Below are positions 1 through 10,204 of a stretch of 64,000 nucleotides of DNA, piece by piece. Below the pieces are notes generated by a model, which was given only the letters and a program-made list of their open reading frames with translations, did no database searches and was not told the DNA's origin. The stretch comes from Bradyrhizobium sp. Arg816 (GTDB taxonomy: Bacteria; Pseudomonadota; Alphaproteobacteria; Rhizobiales; Xanthobacteraceae), in assembly GCF_029989365.1 (NCBI RefSeq), contig NZ_JAPRAQ010000009.1, forward strand, positions 124,001 to 188,000, written 5' to 3'. The stretch's first letter is position 1, and the number at the start of each line of letters is the position of its first letter. A program made the position numbers and the translations under genes.

Positions 1-2
1 AT

Positions 3-746
3 CAATGGCTGACCCATCTGATGGACGGCGAATGGCTTTCCGAGACGGGACCGATGTGGTTTTGCGCGGTGCTGCTGCTGGTCTCGCTCCTCTATGGCCT
101 GATCCGCCAGACCGGATGGCGGGAGCCCGAGGTTGCGCTGTGCGGCACGGGGATTGTTCTGTTCGTTGCGGCCATGGCGGCACTCACCTTCGCCGTTCGC
201 ATCGCCGTCCACGCCGATACCTCCGTGCTCAACGTTCACCCCGGCGATCTCCCGCAATACGCTCTCATGTTCGCAGCCGGCGCCGTCGGCTATCGCGGCA
301 ATTGGATGCTTGGGCTTGCCGAGCGCTCCTGTTTCCGCTGGGGACTGTTCGCGCTGTCGCTCTCTGCGCCGCTGTTTGCAGCGCTCGTGCTGTTCGGGGG
401 AGGCCTGCAGGGTGACACCGCGCTCTATGCAGGCGGCTTCAACGTCGTCAGTGCCGGGAAGTGCTTGTGGGAGGCGCTGGTCTGCGTCGGCATGGGTCTC
501 TTGATGCTGGCCGTCTACCGCCGCTATTTCGACGCGCAAGGGCCGGTCGCCAAATGGCTCTCGGACAACGCCTTCGGCGTCTACCTGATCCATCCGCCGA
601 TCCTGGTCGGCTTCGCCCTGCTTCTGCACGCACTGCCGCTCTTCGCACTCACGAAGGCGCTCCTGCTGACCATGTTGGCCGCGATCGGCAGCTTGGCCGT
701 CTCGGCACTGATCCTGCGCAGATCGCCGCTGCGCGCGATCATATAG
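3..746 (+). CDS. Acyltransferase 3 family membrane protein (3' end only)
   Basis: The reading frame is open from the window edge, so the start lies upstream and only the last 247 residues are seen. They form a series of about seven hydrophobic segments. The piece starting QWLTHLMDGEW and continuing into GPMWFCAVLLL resembles the GPLWFL region of acyltransferase 3 (OafA/MdoC-like) proteins, and the late DNAFGVYLIHPP segment is typical of the last part of that family. These proteins transfer acyl groups (often acetyl or succinyl) to exported sugars at the inner membrane. The substrate cannot be told. The ATG at 21 is internal, not a credible start. The next gene is on the other strand. Confidence 0.75.
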   Translation, partial: QWLTHLMDGEWLSETGPMWFCAVLLLVSLLYGLIRQTGWREPEVALCGTGIVLFVAAMAALTFAVRIAVHADTSVLNVHPGDLPQYALMFAAGAVGYRGNWMLGLAERSCFRWGLFALSLSAPLFAALVLFGGGLQGDTALYAGGFNVVSAGKCLWEALVCVGMGLLMLAVYRRYFDAQGPVAKWLSDNAFGVYLIHPPILVGFALLLHALPLFALTKALLLTMLAAIGSLAVSALILRRSPLRAII

Positions 747-791
747 TCGTATGCCGCGGTCCGGATCGAACCGCGGCATACGAGCTGGTGT

Positions 792-1268
792 TTACATGAG
801 TGCGTATTGAGCCCGTTCGCGCTTCGCCAGCAGCGGCAGGGCTTCGCCGGCGATCCAGGTCTTGAAATGTGCGCTCTCCTGATGCGCCTTGAAAGCCGCC
901 TCGTCGCGGAACAGCTCGTAGAACAGGAACTGGGCCGGATTGTCCCTGGCGCGCGAGATCAGGAACAGCTTGACGCCGTCCTCGCGCTGCGCCTCCGGCA
1001 GGAAGCGGTCGAGGATCGCGGCGACCTTGTCGGCCTCGCCGGGCTTGGCCTGCCATTGCGCGACGACGAGCAGGCCGCCGCCGTCGACGGCGTCGCTGAG
1101 GGATTTCTGCGTGGCATAGTGGTTCATGGTCCTTGCTCCTTGCTGCTGGGCTTGAGATGACGCCGCCGCCCATGGCGAGAGATAGATCGCCAGGACGGCG
1201 CCGAAGGCCCGGATCACCGACCTGCGGCTGAACGCGCGCGGCACCGGCCGCTGATGTGTCGATCGCAT
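792..1268 (-). CDS. Exported antibiotic biosynthesis monooxygenase (ABM) domain protein
   Basis: A 158-residue protein with an arginine-rich, hydrophobic N-terminus (RRSVIRAFGAVLAIYL, ending near ASSQAQ) that looks like a signal peptide, possibly Tat-like because of the twin arginines. The mature part, from about residue 55, is one ABM ferredoxin-like domain (LLVVAQWQAKPGEADKV, then FLFYELFRDEAAFKAHQES). Family members are small dimeric oxygenases or simply bind small molecules. The ATG at 1268 is preferred over the one at 1280 because GGAG lies six bases upstream of it. It is transcribed away from glcE and shares a palindrome-rich intergenic region with it. Confidence 0.75.
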   Translation of the reverse strand: MRSTHQRPVPRAFSRRSVIRAFGAVLAIYLSPWAAASSQAQQQGARTMNHYATQKSLSDAVDGGGLLVVAQWQAKPGEADKVAAILDRFLPEAQREDGVKLFLISRARDNPAQFLFYELFRDEAAFKAHQESAHFKTWIAGEALPLLAKRERAQYALM

Positions 1269-1345
1269 GCTTGTCTCCATCGGTTGGCCTCGATCGCGAT
1301 CGGTGCAAGCTTGTAGCGAGGGCCTGCCGGCTTTGGTTCGCCGCT

Positions 1346-1392
1346 GATCGAAGTGTCGATGTCGTGAACGCTTCGATCATGATCGAAGCGTT
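1346..1392. promoter_or_regulatory. Candidate operator: 26-bp perfect palindrome plus a half-site
   Basis: Positions 1367-1392 are a perfect 26-bp palindrome with half-site GATCGAAGCGTT. Another copy of the half-site, GATCGAAGTG, lies at 1346-1355. A third short palindrome, CGATCGCGATCG, is at 1291-1302. All lie between the divergent ABM gene and glcE, where a dimeric regulator would be expected to bind. No regulator gene is adjacent, so the binder is unknown. A transcribed hairpin is the alternative reading. Confidence 0.5.
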
Positions 1393-1489
1393 GCGGTCGC
1401 CCGTGCAGGATCCCCGATCGCACCTGCGATGATCGCCGGCGTCACGCCGCATTTGATTTTGGCGGCGAATTTCGCTACCGCCTTTTCCC

Positions 1490-2728
1490 GTGGATACGCT
1501 CAGGGTCAGAGACGCCAAAGACGTCGAAGAGGTGGTGCGCGCGGCGATTGCCAACGAGCAGCCGCTCGAGATCATCGGTCATGGCAGCAAGCGCAGCATT
1601 GGCCACACGATGGCGACCAACGCCGTGCTCGACCTCTCCGCGCTGAATGCCGTCACCTCCTACGAACCCAACGAGCTGATCGTCACGCTCCAGGCCGGCG
1701 CCCCGCTGGCCGACGTGCTGTCGCTGATCGATGCCAAGAACCAGCAATTCGCCTTCGAGCCGATGAACACCGCGCCGCTGCTCGGCACGCCGGTATCAGG
1801 CACCATCGGCGGCATGATTGCGGCCGGCCTCGCCGGTCCGCGGCGGATCAAGGCGGGCGGGGCGCGCGATCACCTGCTCGGGGCGCACGCCGTCTCCGGT
1901 TTCGGCGACAGCTTCAAGACCGGCGGCAAGGTGGTGAAGAACGTCACCGGCTACGACCTCTGCAAGCTGCTGGCGGGGTCCTGGGGCACGCTGTCGGTGA
2001 TGACCGAGGTCACGCTCAAGGTGATGCCGAAGCCGGAAGCGGAGCGGACGCTGCTGCTGCGCGGGCTCGACGATGCCGCCGCCAACAAGGCGATGACCGC
2101 GGCGCTCGGCTCGCCCTTCGACGTCTCCGCCGCCGCGCATCTGCCGAAATCGGCGTTCCGGGCGAAGACCGACGGGCTTGGCGACATCGCCAGCCAGGGC
2201 GAAGCGCTGACCGTGCTGCGGCTCGAGGGCATCACGGCGTCCGCCGCGCACCGCGCAGGCTCGCTGCGCGAATTGCTGGCGCCGTTCGGCACCGCGACGC
2301 TGGTCGAGGATGCGGCCTCCGCCGCATTGTGGGCCACGATCCGCGACGTCCTGCCGTTCGCGGCCGGCGGTGCAATTGGGGCCTGGCCGGTGTGGCGGAT
2401 CGTTTGTCCGCCGGCTTCCGGCGCGGCGCTCGGGACCCAGCTGGTGCGCGAGACCGGTGGCGACATCATCTACGATTGGGGCGGCGGCTTGATCTGGGCC
2501 GCGCTGCCGCCGAAGGCCGATGCGCATGCCTCGGCCGTGCGCCGGCGCGCGGATGCGGTCGGCGGGCACGCCACGCTGATCCGGGCGGCCGAGGACGTCA
2601 GGCGCGGTGTGGACGTGTTCCATCCGCAGGCGCCCGGCGTCGCCGCGCTGAGCGATCGGGTCCGCGCCAGTTTCGATCCGAAAACAATTCTCAATCGGGG
2701 CCGGCTGACGCGGGGCGCTGCGGCATGA
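1490..2728 (+). CDS. glcE: Glycolate oxidase subunit GlcE, FAD-binding
   Basis: A 412-residue flavoprotein subunit of glycolate oxidase, which oxidises glycolate to glyoxylate at the inner membrane together with GlcD and GlcF. The PCMH-type FAD-binding fold is visible: PLEIIGHGSKRSIG near residue 26, then ELIVTLQAGAPL, GTPVSGTIGGMIAAGLAGPRR, and KVVKNVTGYDLCKLLAGSWG. The C-terminal part ends with FHPQAPGVAALSDRVRASFDP, as in GlcE/GlcD. The start is GTG at 1490. The stop overlaps the start of glcF by four bases (ATGA), so the two are coupled. glcD itself is not in this window and is not upstream. Confidence 0.93.
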   Translation: MDTLRVRDAKDVEEVVRAAIANEQPLEIIGHGSKRSIGHTMATNAVLDLSALNAVTSYEPNELIVTLQAGAPLADVLSLIDAKNQQFAFEPMNTAPLLGTPVSGTIGGMIAAGLAGPRRIKAGGARDHLLGAHAVSGFGDSFKTGGKVVKNVTGYDLCKLLAGSWGTLSVMTEVTLKVMPKPEAERTLLLRGLDDAAANKAMTAALGSPFDVSAAAHLPKSAFRAKTDGLGDIASQGEALTVLRLEGITASAAHRAGSLRELLAPFGTATLVEDAASAALWATIRDVLPFAAGGAIGAWPVWRIVCPPASGAALGTQLVRETGGDIIYDWGGGLIWAALPPKADAHASAVRRRADAVGGHATLIRAAEDVRRGVDVFHPQAPGVAALSDRVRASFDPKTILNRGRLTRGAAA

Positions 2729-4047
2729 AGACCGAATTCTCACTGGCGCAGCTCGCCGACCCCGACATCGCCGAAGCCGACAAGATCCTGCGCGCCTGCG
2801 TCCATTGCGGCTTCTGCACTGCAACCTGTCCGACCTATGTGCTGCTCGGCGACGAGCTCGATAGCCCGCGCGGCCGCATCTACTTGATCAAGGAGATGCT
2901 GGAGAAGGACCAGACCCCGACGGCCGAGGTGGTCAAGCATGTCGACCGCTGCCTGTCGTGTCTGTCCTGCATGACGACCTGCCCCTCAGGGGTGAACTAC
3001 ATGCATCTCGTCGACCAGGCCCGGGTCCGGATCGAGCAGCGCTATCAGCGGCCGCTGACCGAGCGGCTGTTGCGCCAGGTGCTGGCCTTTGTCCTGCCGA
3101 ATCCGCAGCTCTTCCGCACCAGCATGTGGCTGGCGCGGCTCGCCCGTCCGCTTGCCGTATTCCTGCCGACGCCGCGGCCGTCGGCGACGCCCGGCCTGAT
3201 TCCGCGCCTCAAGGCGATGCTGGCGCTGGCGCCGAACCGTCTGCCGTCGCCGGGCCCGCTCCCGGGCAGCGTGTTCGCGGCACTCGGCAAGAAGCGCGGC
3301 CGGGTCGCGCTGTTGCAGGGCTGTGCCCAGCAGGTGCTGGCGCCGCGCATCAACCAAGCCGCCATCAGCCTCCTCACCCGCCACGGCATCGAGGTTGTCC
3401 TGGTCCGGGACGAGCAGTGCTGCGGCGCGCTGACCCATCATCTGGGCAACGACCAGGATGCGTTGGCGCGGGCCCGCGCCAACGTCGCGGCGTGGCGAAA
3501 GGAAGCGGCTGGCGAGGGGCTCGACGCCATCCTGGTGACGGCTTCCGGCTGCGGCACGGTGATCAAGGACTACGGCTATCTGCTGCGCGAGGACACGGCG
3601 TTCGCCGCCGATGCAGCGCAGGTGTCCGCGCTCGCCAAGGACATCACCGAATACGTTGCCGGCCTCGGGCTCGCGACCACTACGCGACAGGACAACATCG
3701 TCGTCGCCTATCACTCCGCGTGTTCGTTGCAGCACGGCCAGAAAATCACGGGCCTTCCGAAAGAATTGCTTTCCAAGAATGGATTCGTGGTGAAAGATGT
3801 GCCGGAGAGCCATTTGTGTTGCGGCTCGGCGGGGACCTACAACATTCTCCAGCCCGAGCTTGCGGGCCGGTTGCGCGACCGCAAGGTGGCCAACATCGCA
3901 AGCGTCAAGCCGGACATGATTGCCGCGGGCAATATCGGCTGCATGGTGCAGATTGCCAGTGGCACGTCAGTTCCGGTCGTACACACGATTGAGCTTCTTG
4001 ATTGGGCTACGGGCGGGTCGCGGCCGGCACTGAACGCGTCGAGCTGA
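2725..4047 (+). CDS. glcF: Glycolate oxidase iron-sulfur subunit GlcF
   Basis: A 440-residue iron-sulfur subunit that passes electrons from the GlcD/GlcE flavins to the quinone pool. Near the N-terminus are two ferredoxin-type cluster motifs, CVHCGFCTATCP (about residues 30-41) and CLSCLSCMTTCP (about residues 81-92). The C-terminal half holds two cysteine-rich CCG domains, shown by CCGALTHHLG and CCGSAGTYN, as in heterodisulfide reductase-like proteins. The length and domain order match GlcF. It is coupled to glcE by a four-base overlap. The following gene starts 69 bases later with its own strong ribosome binding site. Confidence 0.95.
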   Translation: MKTEFSLAQLADPDIAEADKILRACVHCGFCTATCPTYVLLGDELDSPRGRIYLIKEMLEKDQTPTAEVVKHVDRCLSCLSCMTTCPSGVNYMHLVDQARVRIEQRYQRPLTERLLRQVLAFVLPNPQLFRTSMWLARLARPLAVFLPTPRPSATPGLIPRLKAMLALAPNRLPSPGPLPGSVFAALGKKRGRVALLQGCAQQVLAPRINQAAISLLTRHGIEVVLVRDEQCCGALTHHLGNDQDALARARANVAAWRKEAAGEGLDAILVTASGCGTVIKDYGYLLREDTAFAADAAQVSALAKDITEYVAGLGLATTTRQDNIVVAYHSACSLQHGQKITGLPKELLSKNGFVVKDVPESHLCCGSAGTYNILQPELAGRLRDRKVANIASVKPDMIAAGNIGCMVQIASGTSVPVVHTIELLDWATGGSRPALNASS

Positions 4048-4116
4048 ACTTTCCTCCCGAGGTGACGGCTGAAGGCGCCCGATCGACCATTGTTCGGCGG
4101 CAACAGGAGGACCACG

Positions 4117-4491
<375 letters not shown>

Positions 4492-4573
4492 GCCCCAAGG
4501 TTAGGGTCCAAGTCAGGTCCAAGGTGAGGGCAAAGGCTGGGTCCGTCCCGACGACAACGACCGACAACAGGAA

Positions 4574-4602
4574 GGCCGCGGCGGTGACGCTGCGGCCTTT
4601 TT
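4574..4602 (+). terminator. Rho-independent terminator after the histone-like gene
   Basis: Stem GGCCGC (4574-4579) pairs with GCGGCC (4592-4597) and is followed directly by five T residues. It lies 83 bases after the stop codon. Confidence 0.75.
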
Positions 4603-4931
4603 GCATCGTCACAATGGTCGCGGTCGGGTTGTCGTTTCTCGCGTCAGTCCGATTCGTGGTGCAGGCACCACTGCACCGGCGGCTCCCGTATTAATCCGGG
4701 CGGCTCTGCGCACTTTGGAATGCAAATAATGTGATCGAGAAGCAACACAGGCGGACAACCTTCTGTGGAATCGTCAGAACGCCCAAAAAGTCGGCAGATG
4801 CCCGTGATTTTTGCTTCACGGTTCGCATCCTCCCAGCCAGATTGTCGCGGTAACGAAATTTTGCAGTCAGGTCGTACGGCCCGGGGGGCTTCCGGGAAAC
4901 CGACTGTGTGGAACTGGTGATGGGGATTGAA
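4603..4931. other. Gene-free leader region upstream of the porin
   Basis: About 330 bases with no convincing reading frame. It is less GC-rich than its surroundings around 4690-4860, as expected for a promoter and untranslated leader of a strongly expressed porin. I could not assign -35/-10 boxes with confidence. A GGGG ribosome binding site lies seven bases before the porin ATG. Confidence 0.4.
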
Positions 4932-5963
4932 ATGAAAAAAGTGGCTTTGTTGGCAACGGCGCTGGCAATGGTGACGGGTTCGGCTTTCGCGGCAGACATG
5001 CCGGTCAAGGCTCTGAAGGCCCCGCCGCCACCCGCCTTTGACCCCTGGGATGTCGCCTTCGGCGCCGGCATCATGAGCGATTACATCTTCCGCGGCGTCA
5101 CTCAGTCTAACCACAATCCGTCGGTCGCCGCCTATTTCGAGCCGCGCTACAACGTCAACAAGGACCTCCAGCTTTACGTCGGTGCGTCCGCGGAAAGCAT
5201 CTCGTTCCCGAACCGCGCCGCGGCTGAAGTCGACATCTACGGCGGTATCCGCCCGACCTTCGGCATGTTCGCCTTCGACTTCGGTATCTGGGGCTACCTT
5301 TATCCGGGTGGAAGCTGCTTCGGTTCGCAGGGCACCCTCGCCCAGGGCAATTGCGGCACCGGCCTCGACAATTCGCAGGGCGCGATCGGCCTTCCGATCA
5401 ACGGCAACTTCGCCAAGAAGGACGCAAGCTTCTACGAAGTCTATGCCAAGCTGAACCTCAACATCAACGATCAGTGGGTCGTTGGTTTCAACGAGTACTA
5501 TTCGCCGAACTTCCTGAACCTCGGCGCCTGGGGTAACTACGCCTCGATCACCGCCAAGTGGACCGCGCCGAGCACCACGTTCGGTGCCAGCGGCGTCGGC
5601 ATGTATGTGTCGGGTGAATTCGGCCGTCAGTGGCTCGGCACCTCGGACATCTTCTACGGTATTGCCGGCGACCCGCTGTACTCCAACGGCATCAAGGAGC
5701 CGAGCTACAACACCTGGAACATCGGCGTCGGCTTCACCTACAAGGTGTTCACGCTCGATCTGCGCTACTACGACACCGACCTCTCGAAGGGTAACTGCAA
5801 CGCCTTCACCAGCGACTTCTCGGCCACCAACTCCAGCCCTGGTTTCGTGACGCCGATCAATGGCGGCGCGAACGCGGCCACGGCGTTCGGCTCCAACTGG
5901 TGCAGCGCGGCCGGCGTCGCCAAGCTCTCGGTCGACCTGACGGCGATGACCAACCTGAAGTAA
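4932..5963 (+). CDS. TorF-family putative porin
   Basis: A 343-residue outer-membrane protein with a clear signal peptide (MKKVALLATALAMVTGSAFAAD). The mature part starts with a Pro-rich linker and then FGAGIMSDYIFRGVTQSNHNPSVAAYFEP, the opening strands of the TIGR02001/TorF porin family. The rest alternates aromatic and polar residues (LQLYVGASAESISF, YEVYAKLNLNINDQWVVGFNEYY, WNIGVGFTYKVFTLDLRYYDTDL) as in a beta-barrel. The ATG at 4932 fits both the signal peptide and a GGGG ribosome site; ATGs at 4908 and 4920 are less likely. A strong terminator follows, so the gene is a single transcription unit. Substrate unknown. Confidence 0.85.
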   Translation: MKKVALLATALAMVTGSAFAADMPVKALKAPPPPAFDPWDVAFGAGIMSDYIFRGVTQSNHNPSVAAYFEPRYNVNKDLQLYVGASAESISFPNRAAAEVDIYGGIRPTFGMFAFDFGIWGYLYPGGSCFGSQGTLAQGNCGTGLDNSQGAIGLPINGNFAKKDASFYEVYAKLNLNINDQWVVGFNEYYSPNFLNLGAWGNYASITAKWTAPSTTFGASGVGMYVSGEFGRQWLGTSDIFYGIAGDPLYSNGIKEPSYNTWNIGVGFTYKVFTLDLRYYDTDLSKGNCNAFTSDFSATNSSPGFVTPINGGANAATAFGSNWCSAAGVAKLSVDLTAMTNLK

Positions 5964-5988
5964 GTTTCTTCCCGAGACGACCTAACGA

Positions 5989-6016
5989 GGGCGGCAGAGC
6001 GATCTGCCGCCCTTTT
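5989..6016 (+). terminator. Strong rho-independent terminator after the porin gene
   Basis: A perfect 10-bp stem, GGGCGGCAGA at 5989-5998 with TCTGCCGCCC at 6003-6012, a four-base loop and a TTTT tail. Confidence 0.9.
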
Positions 6017-6068
6017 GCTTTGGACTTGTGGTTTGGGCTTGGGCTCGTCTGCGAGAGCGCGCGGCCTG

Positions 6069-6183
6069 CATGGTTCGAGACGCGCCGCAAGGCGGCGCTC
6101 CTCGCCGTGAGGGTTGAGGATCTTGCCGCGATTACAAACCTCATCCCGAGCAGCCCGCCGGAGGCGGGCGTCTCGAAGGATGG
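6069..6183. repeat. Dispersed intergenic repeat (GGTTCGAGACGC type)
   Basis: The ends are inverted: TGGTTCGAGACGC at the left and GCGTCTCGAAGGATGG at the right, with GAGGGTTGAGGATC and CCTCATCCCGAG inside also partly complementary. I recognise this as a common Rhizobiales intergenic palindrome. It is the only copy in this window. No coding potential is seen. Confidence 0.6.
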
Positions 6184-6231
6184 CTGCAACGAAGGTCCTG
6201 TCGAGGTTAGCCTCAGGCCTGGTGTGCCACC

Positions 6232-7992
6232 TCAACTCGCCGCGGTCGGCTCCTTCTCGGCCGCCGCACCGTCCTTGCCGAGAACGTGGATCTCACCGTC
6301 CTTCACCAATGCCACCTTGCGGGTGTGGAAGGCGTCGAGCGTCGAGCGGTGGCCGATCGAGACGATGGTGGCGTGCGGCAGCTTCTCCGTCAGCAGCCGG
6401 TACAGCCGGGCCTCGGATGGTTCGTCGAGCGACGCCGTGGCCTCGTCGAGGAACAGGTAATCCGGCACGTGCAGCAGGGCGCGCGCCAGCCCCAGGCGCT
6501 GCTGCTCGCCGAGCGACAGCGTCCGGTTCCAATGGCCTTCCTCGTCGAGCCGTTTTGCCAGCCGCGGCATGCCGACCGAGTTGAGCGCTTCCGCGATCTT
6601 CTCGGGCGTGATCGTGCCATGCGCGGCGGGGTAGATCACGGCGTCGCCGAGCGGGCCGATCGGAAAATACGGCCTCTGGGGGAGCATCATCAGCCTTGCC
6701 TTCTCGGGAATGGCGATTGCCCCGGTGCCGAAGGGCCAGATGCCGGCGATGGCCCGGAACAGCGTCGACTTGCCGGAACCGGAAGGTCCCGTCACCAGCA
6801 CCCGCTCCGCCGGCTCGACCATGAAGGCATCCGCGCTGACCAGGGGTTCACCGTTCGGCAGCTTCACCAGCAACTGCCCAAGCGTGATTGCCTTGCCGTT
6901 CGAGGGCGCAACGCCGATGGTCGGCTCGCGCGCCGCGATGTTGGCAGCGGAGCTGACCGACATCTCGAAGCCGTCGAGACGGGCGACGATCGCGCGCCAC
7001 TCGGCCAGCGAGCGGTAGGCCGTCACGAAGAAAGACAGCGCATCCTGCACGCTGCCAAACGCCGAGCCGGTCTGCATCATGTCGCCGAGCTGGATGCGTT
7101 TGGCGAAGTAGGCCGGAGCAACTACGACGTAGGGAAAGATCGTTGCAGCCTGACCGTAGCTTGCCGTGAAGGCGGTGAGGCGCTTGGTCCGGCTCATGAT
7201 CGCGTACCAGTTGGCGATGACGAAGCCGAAGCGGCGCAGGAGATGCCCTTGCTCCGCGCTCTCACCTTTCAACAGAGCGATCTGCTCGGAATTTTCGCGC
7301 ACGCGGATCAGGTTGAAGCGGAAGTCAGCCTCGAACCGCTGCTGCTCGAAATTGAGGTTGATGAGCGGTGCGCCGATCCAGTGCGTCAGCCCCGTCCCCA
7401 GGATCGCGTAGACCAGCGCGCACCAGACCAGAAAACCCGGGATGACGAAATCGGTGCCGTAGATGTGCAGGGGGGCCTTGTTGGACAGACCCCAGAGGAT
7501 GACGACGAACGAGGCCAGCGTCACGATCGACGACAGCAGACCGAGGCCAAGGACGAGCGTTTGCTCGACGAAGTTCTTGACGTCCTCGGTAATGCGCTGG
7601 TCCGGGTTGTCGGCCGGGTCGCCCTTGAGCTGCATGCGGTAGTGCGTGGCGCTGTCGAGCCATTCGCCGAGATAGTGTTGAGTCAGCCATCGCCGCCAGC
7701 GAATCTGGAGCCACTGGTTCAGGTAAAGCTTGTAGACGGCCAGTGCGACGTAGGTGAAAGCAAGGCCGAGGAAGATCCAGACCTCCATGACGAACTCGTT
7801 GAGATCGTAGGCCTGGAGTGCGCTGTAGAACCGGTTCTGCCATTGATTGAGCAGCACGTTGATCGCCACCAGCGTCAGCTCCATCGCGATGACGACGCCG
7901 AGCAGGCCGCGGCCGGCCCATTTGTCCTCGGACCGGAAATAGGGGATGGCGATTCGCCAGACTGTCGCGAGCGTGGCGCTGATGTTCTTCAC
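6232..7992 (-). CDS. ABC transporter with fused SbmA/BacA-like membrane domain (BclA-like)
   Basis: A 586-residue half-transporter: an N-terminal membrane domain of about 330 residues followed by an ATPase domain. The membrane part (WQNRFYSALQAYDLNEF, then YLNQWLQIRWRRWLT and DNPDQRITEDV) matches the SbmA/BacA and ABCD-type family. The ATPase has Walker A GPSGSGKST (about 401-409), signature LSLGEQQR and Walker B YLFLDEATASLDE (about 510). Such fusions include BclA of Bradyrhizobium, a peptide importer needed for bacteroid differentiation; paralogues of other role exist. GTG at 7992 is chosen because AGGAGA lies nine bases upstream; a longer TTG start at 8037 lacks a site. It is divergent from the lactate permease. 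Confidence 0.85.
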   Translation of the reverse strand: MKNISATLATVWRIAIPYFRSEDKWAGRGLLGVVIAMELTLVAINVLLNQWQNRFYSALQAYDLNEFVMEVWIFLGLAFTYVALAVYKLYLNQWLQIRWRRWLTQHYLGEWLDSATHYRMQLKGDPADNPDQRITEDVKNFVEQTLVLGLGLLSSIVTLASFVVILWGLSNKAPLHIYGTDFVIPGFLVWCALVYAILGTGLTHWIGAPLINLNFEQQRFEADFRFNLIRVRENSEQIALLKGESAEQGHLLRRFGFVIANWYAIMSRTKRLTAFTASYGQAATIFPYVVVAPAYFAKRIQLGDMMQTGSAFGSVQDALSFFVTAYRSLAEWRAIVARLDGFEMSVSSAANIAAREPTIGVAPSNGKAITLGQLLVKLPNGEPLVSADAFMVEPAERVLVTGPSGSGKSTLFRAIAGIWPFGTGAIAIPEKARLMMLPQRPYFPIGPLGDAVIYPAAHGTITPEKIAEALNSVGMPRLAKRLDEEGHWNRTLSLGEQQRLGLARALLHVPDYLFLDEATASLDEPSEARLYRLLTEKLPHATIVSIGHRSTLDAFHTRKVALVKDGEIHVLGKDGAAAEKEPTAAS

Positions 7993-8297
7993 AGAGCTCT
8001 GTCTCCTGAGGGGATGTGCACAACGCCCATGGGCCAAATGGCTGAGGCAACGGCAGCGCGCTTAGACTAAAGTCGCAAGTTCAGCAATTTGCGTTGGCTT
8101 GTCGCAGCTTGCAACCCTAGCATGGGCACAACGGCGCGGGGTGGGGGCCTCCGGGACTTCGCGGGCTTGTGAGCGGACGGGAACCGCCGCACTCGCGAGG
8201 AATTCGCGTCCAGCTCGGGGGTTATCGCTTCCAGCGTCAAGCAGGTTCGGCTGTCCACGCGGGCCGCCTGCCGCAACAGGCGTGGGGGAGGAAGACC
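7993..8297. other. Divergent intergenic region, ABC transporter / lactate permease
   Basis: 305 bases that must carry the promoters of both flanking genes. Apart from the two ribosome binding sites (AGGAGA on the minus strand, GGGGGAGGAAG on the plus strand) I see no clear promoter boxes or operator. Confidence 0.4.
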
Positions 8298-9962
<1,665 letters not shown>

Positions 9963-9985
9963 CAGGCCACGCCACGCTTCAACGC

Positions 9986-10023
9986 AAATCCCCGCAGGGC
10001 TTCGCCGCCTTGCGGGGATTTTT
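9986..10023 (+). terminator. Rho-independent terminator after the lactate permease
   Basis: An 11-bp perfect stem, AAATCCCCGCA at 9986-9996 with TGCGGGGATTT at 10011-10021, followed by further T residues. Confidence 0.88.
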
Positions 10024-10032
10024 GCATCCGAA

Positions 10033-10077
10033 GCATGATCCGGAAAAGTGCGAAGCGGTTTTCCGAAAAGATCATGC
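10033..10077. repeat. Dispersed palindromic repeat (GCATGATCCGGAAAA type)
   Basis: The ends GCATGATC and GATCATGC are inverted and the inner parts CGGAAAA and TTTTCCG also pair, giving a hairpin of about 45 bases. I recognise it as a frequent intergenic palindrome of Bradyrhizobium and relatives. Confidence 0.7.
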
Positions 10078-10091
10078 TCAAACAACAATCT

Positions 10092-10132
10092 GAAGCGCGA
10101 TGACGATTCGTCCCAATCTCATCGCGCTTTAG
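10092..10132. repeat. Dispersed palindromic repeat (AAGCGCGATGA type)
   Basis: AAGCGCGATGA at 10093-10103 is inverted as TCATCGCGCTT at 10119-10129 around a 15-base loop. It lies directly after the previous repeat, and I recognise it as another common Bradyrhizobium intergenic element. Confidence 0.65.
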
Positions 10133-10204
10133 CCTCCGCGAACCTTCTCAACGGCGTCGCCGTCTTATAGAAGGTGCCGCAAATCAGCTCGGTCGAGAGG
10201 TCTC

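Noticed and set aside
6286..8070. 594-codon plus-strand frame across the ABC transporter
   Set aside because: Antisense shadow; the minus-strand protein has all ABC motifs.
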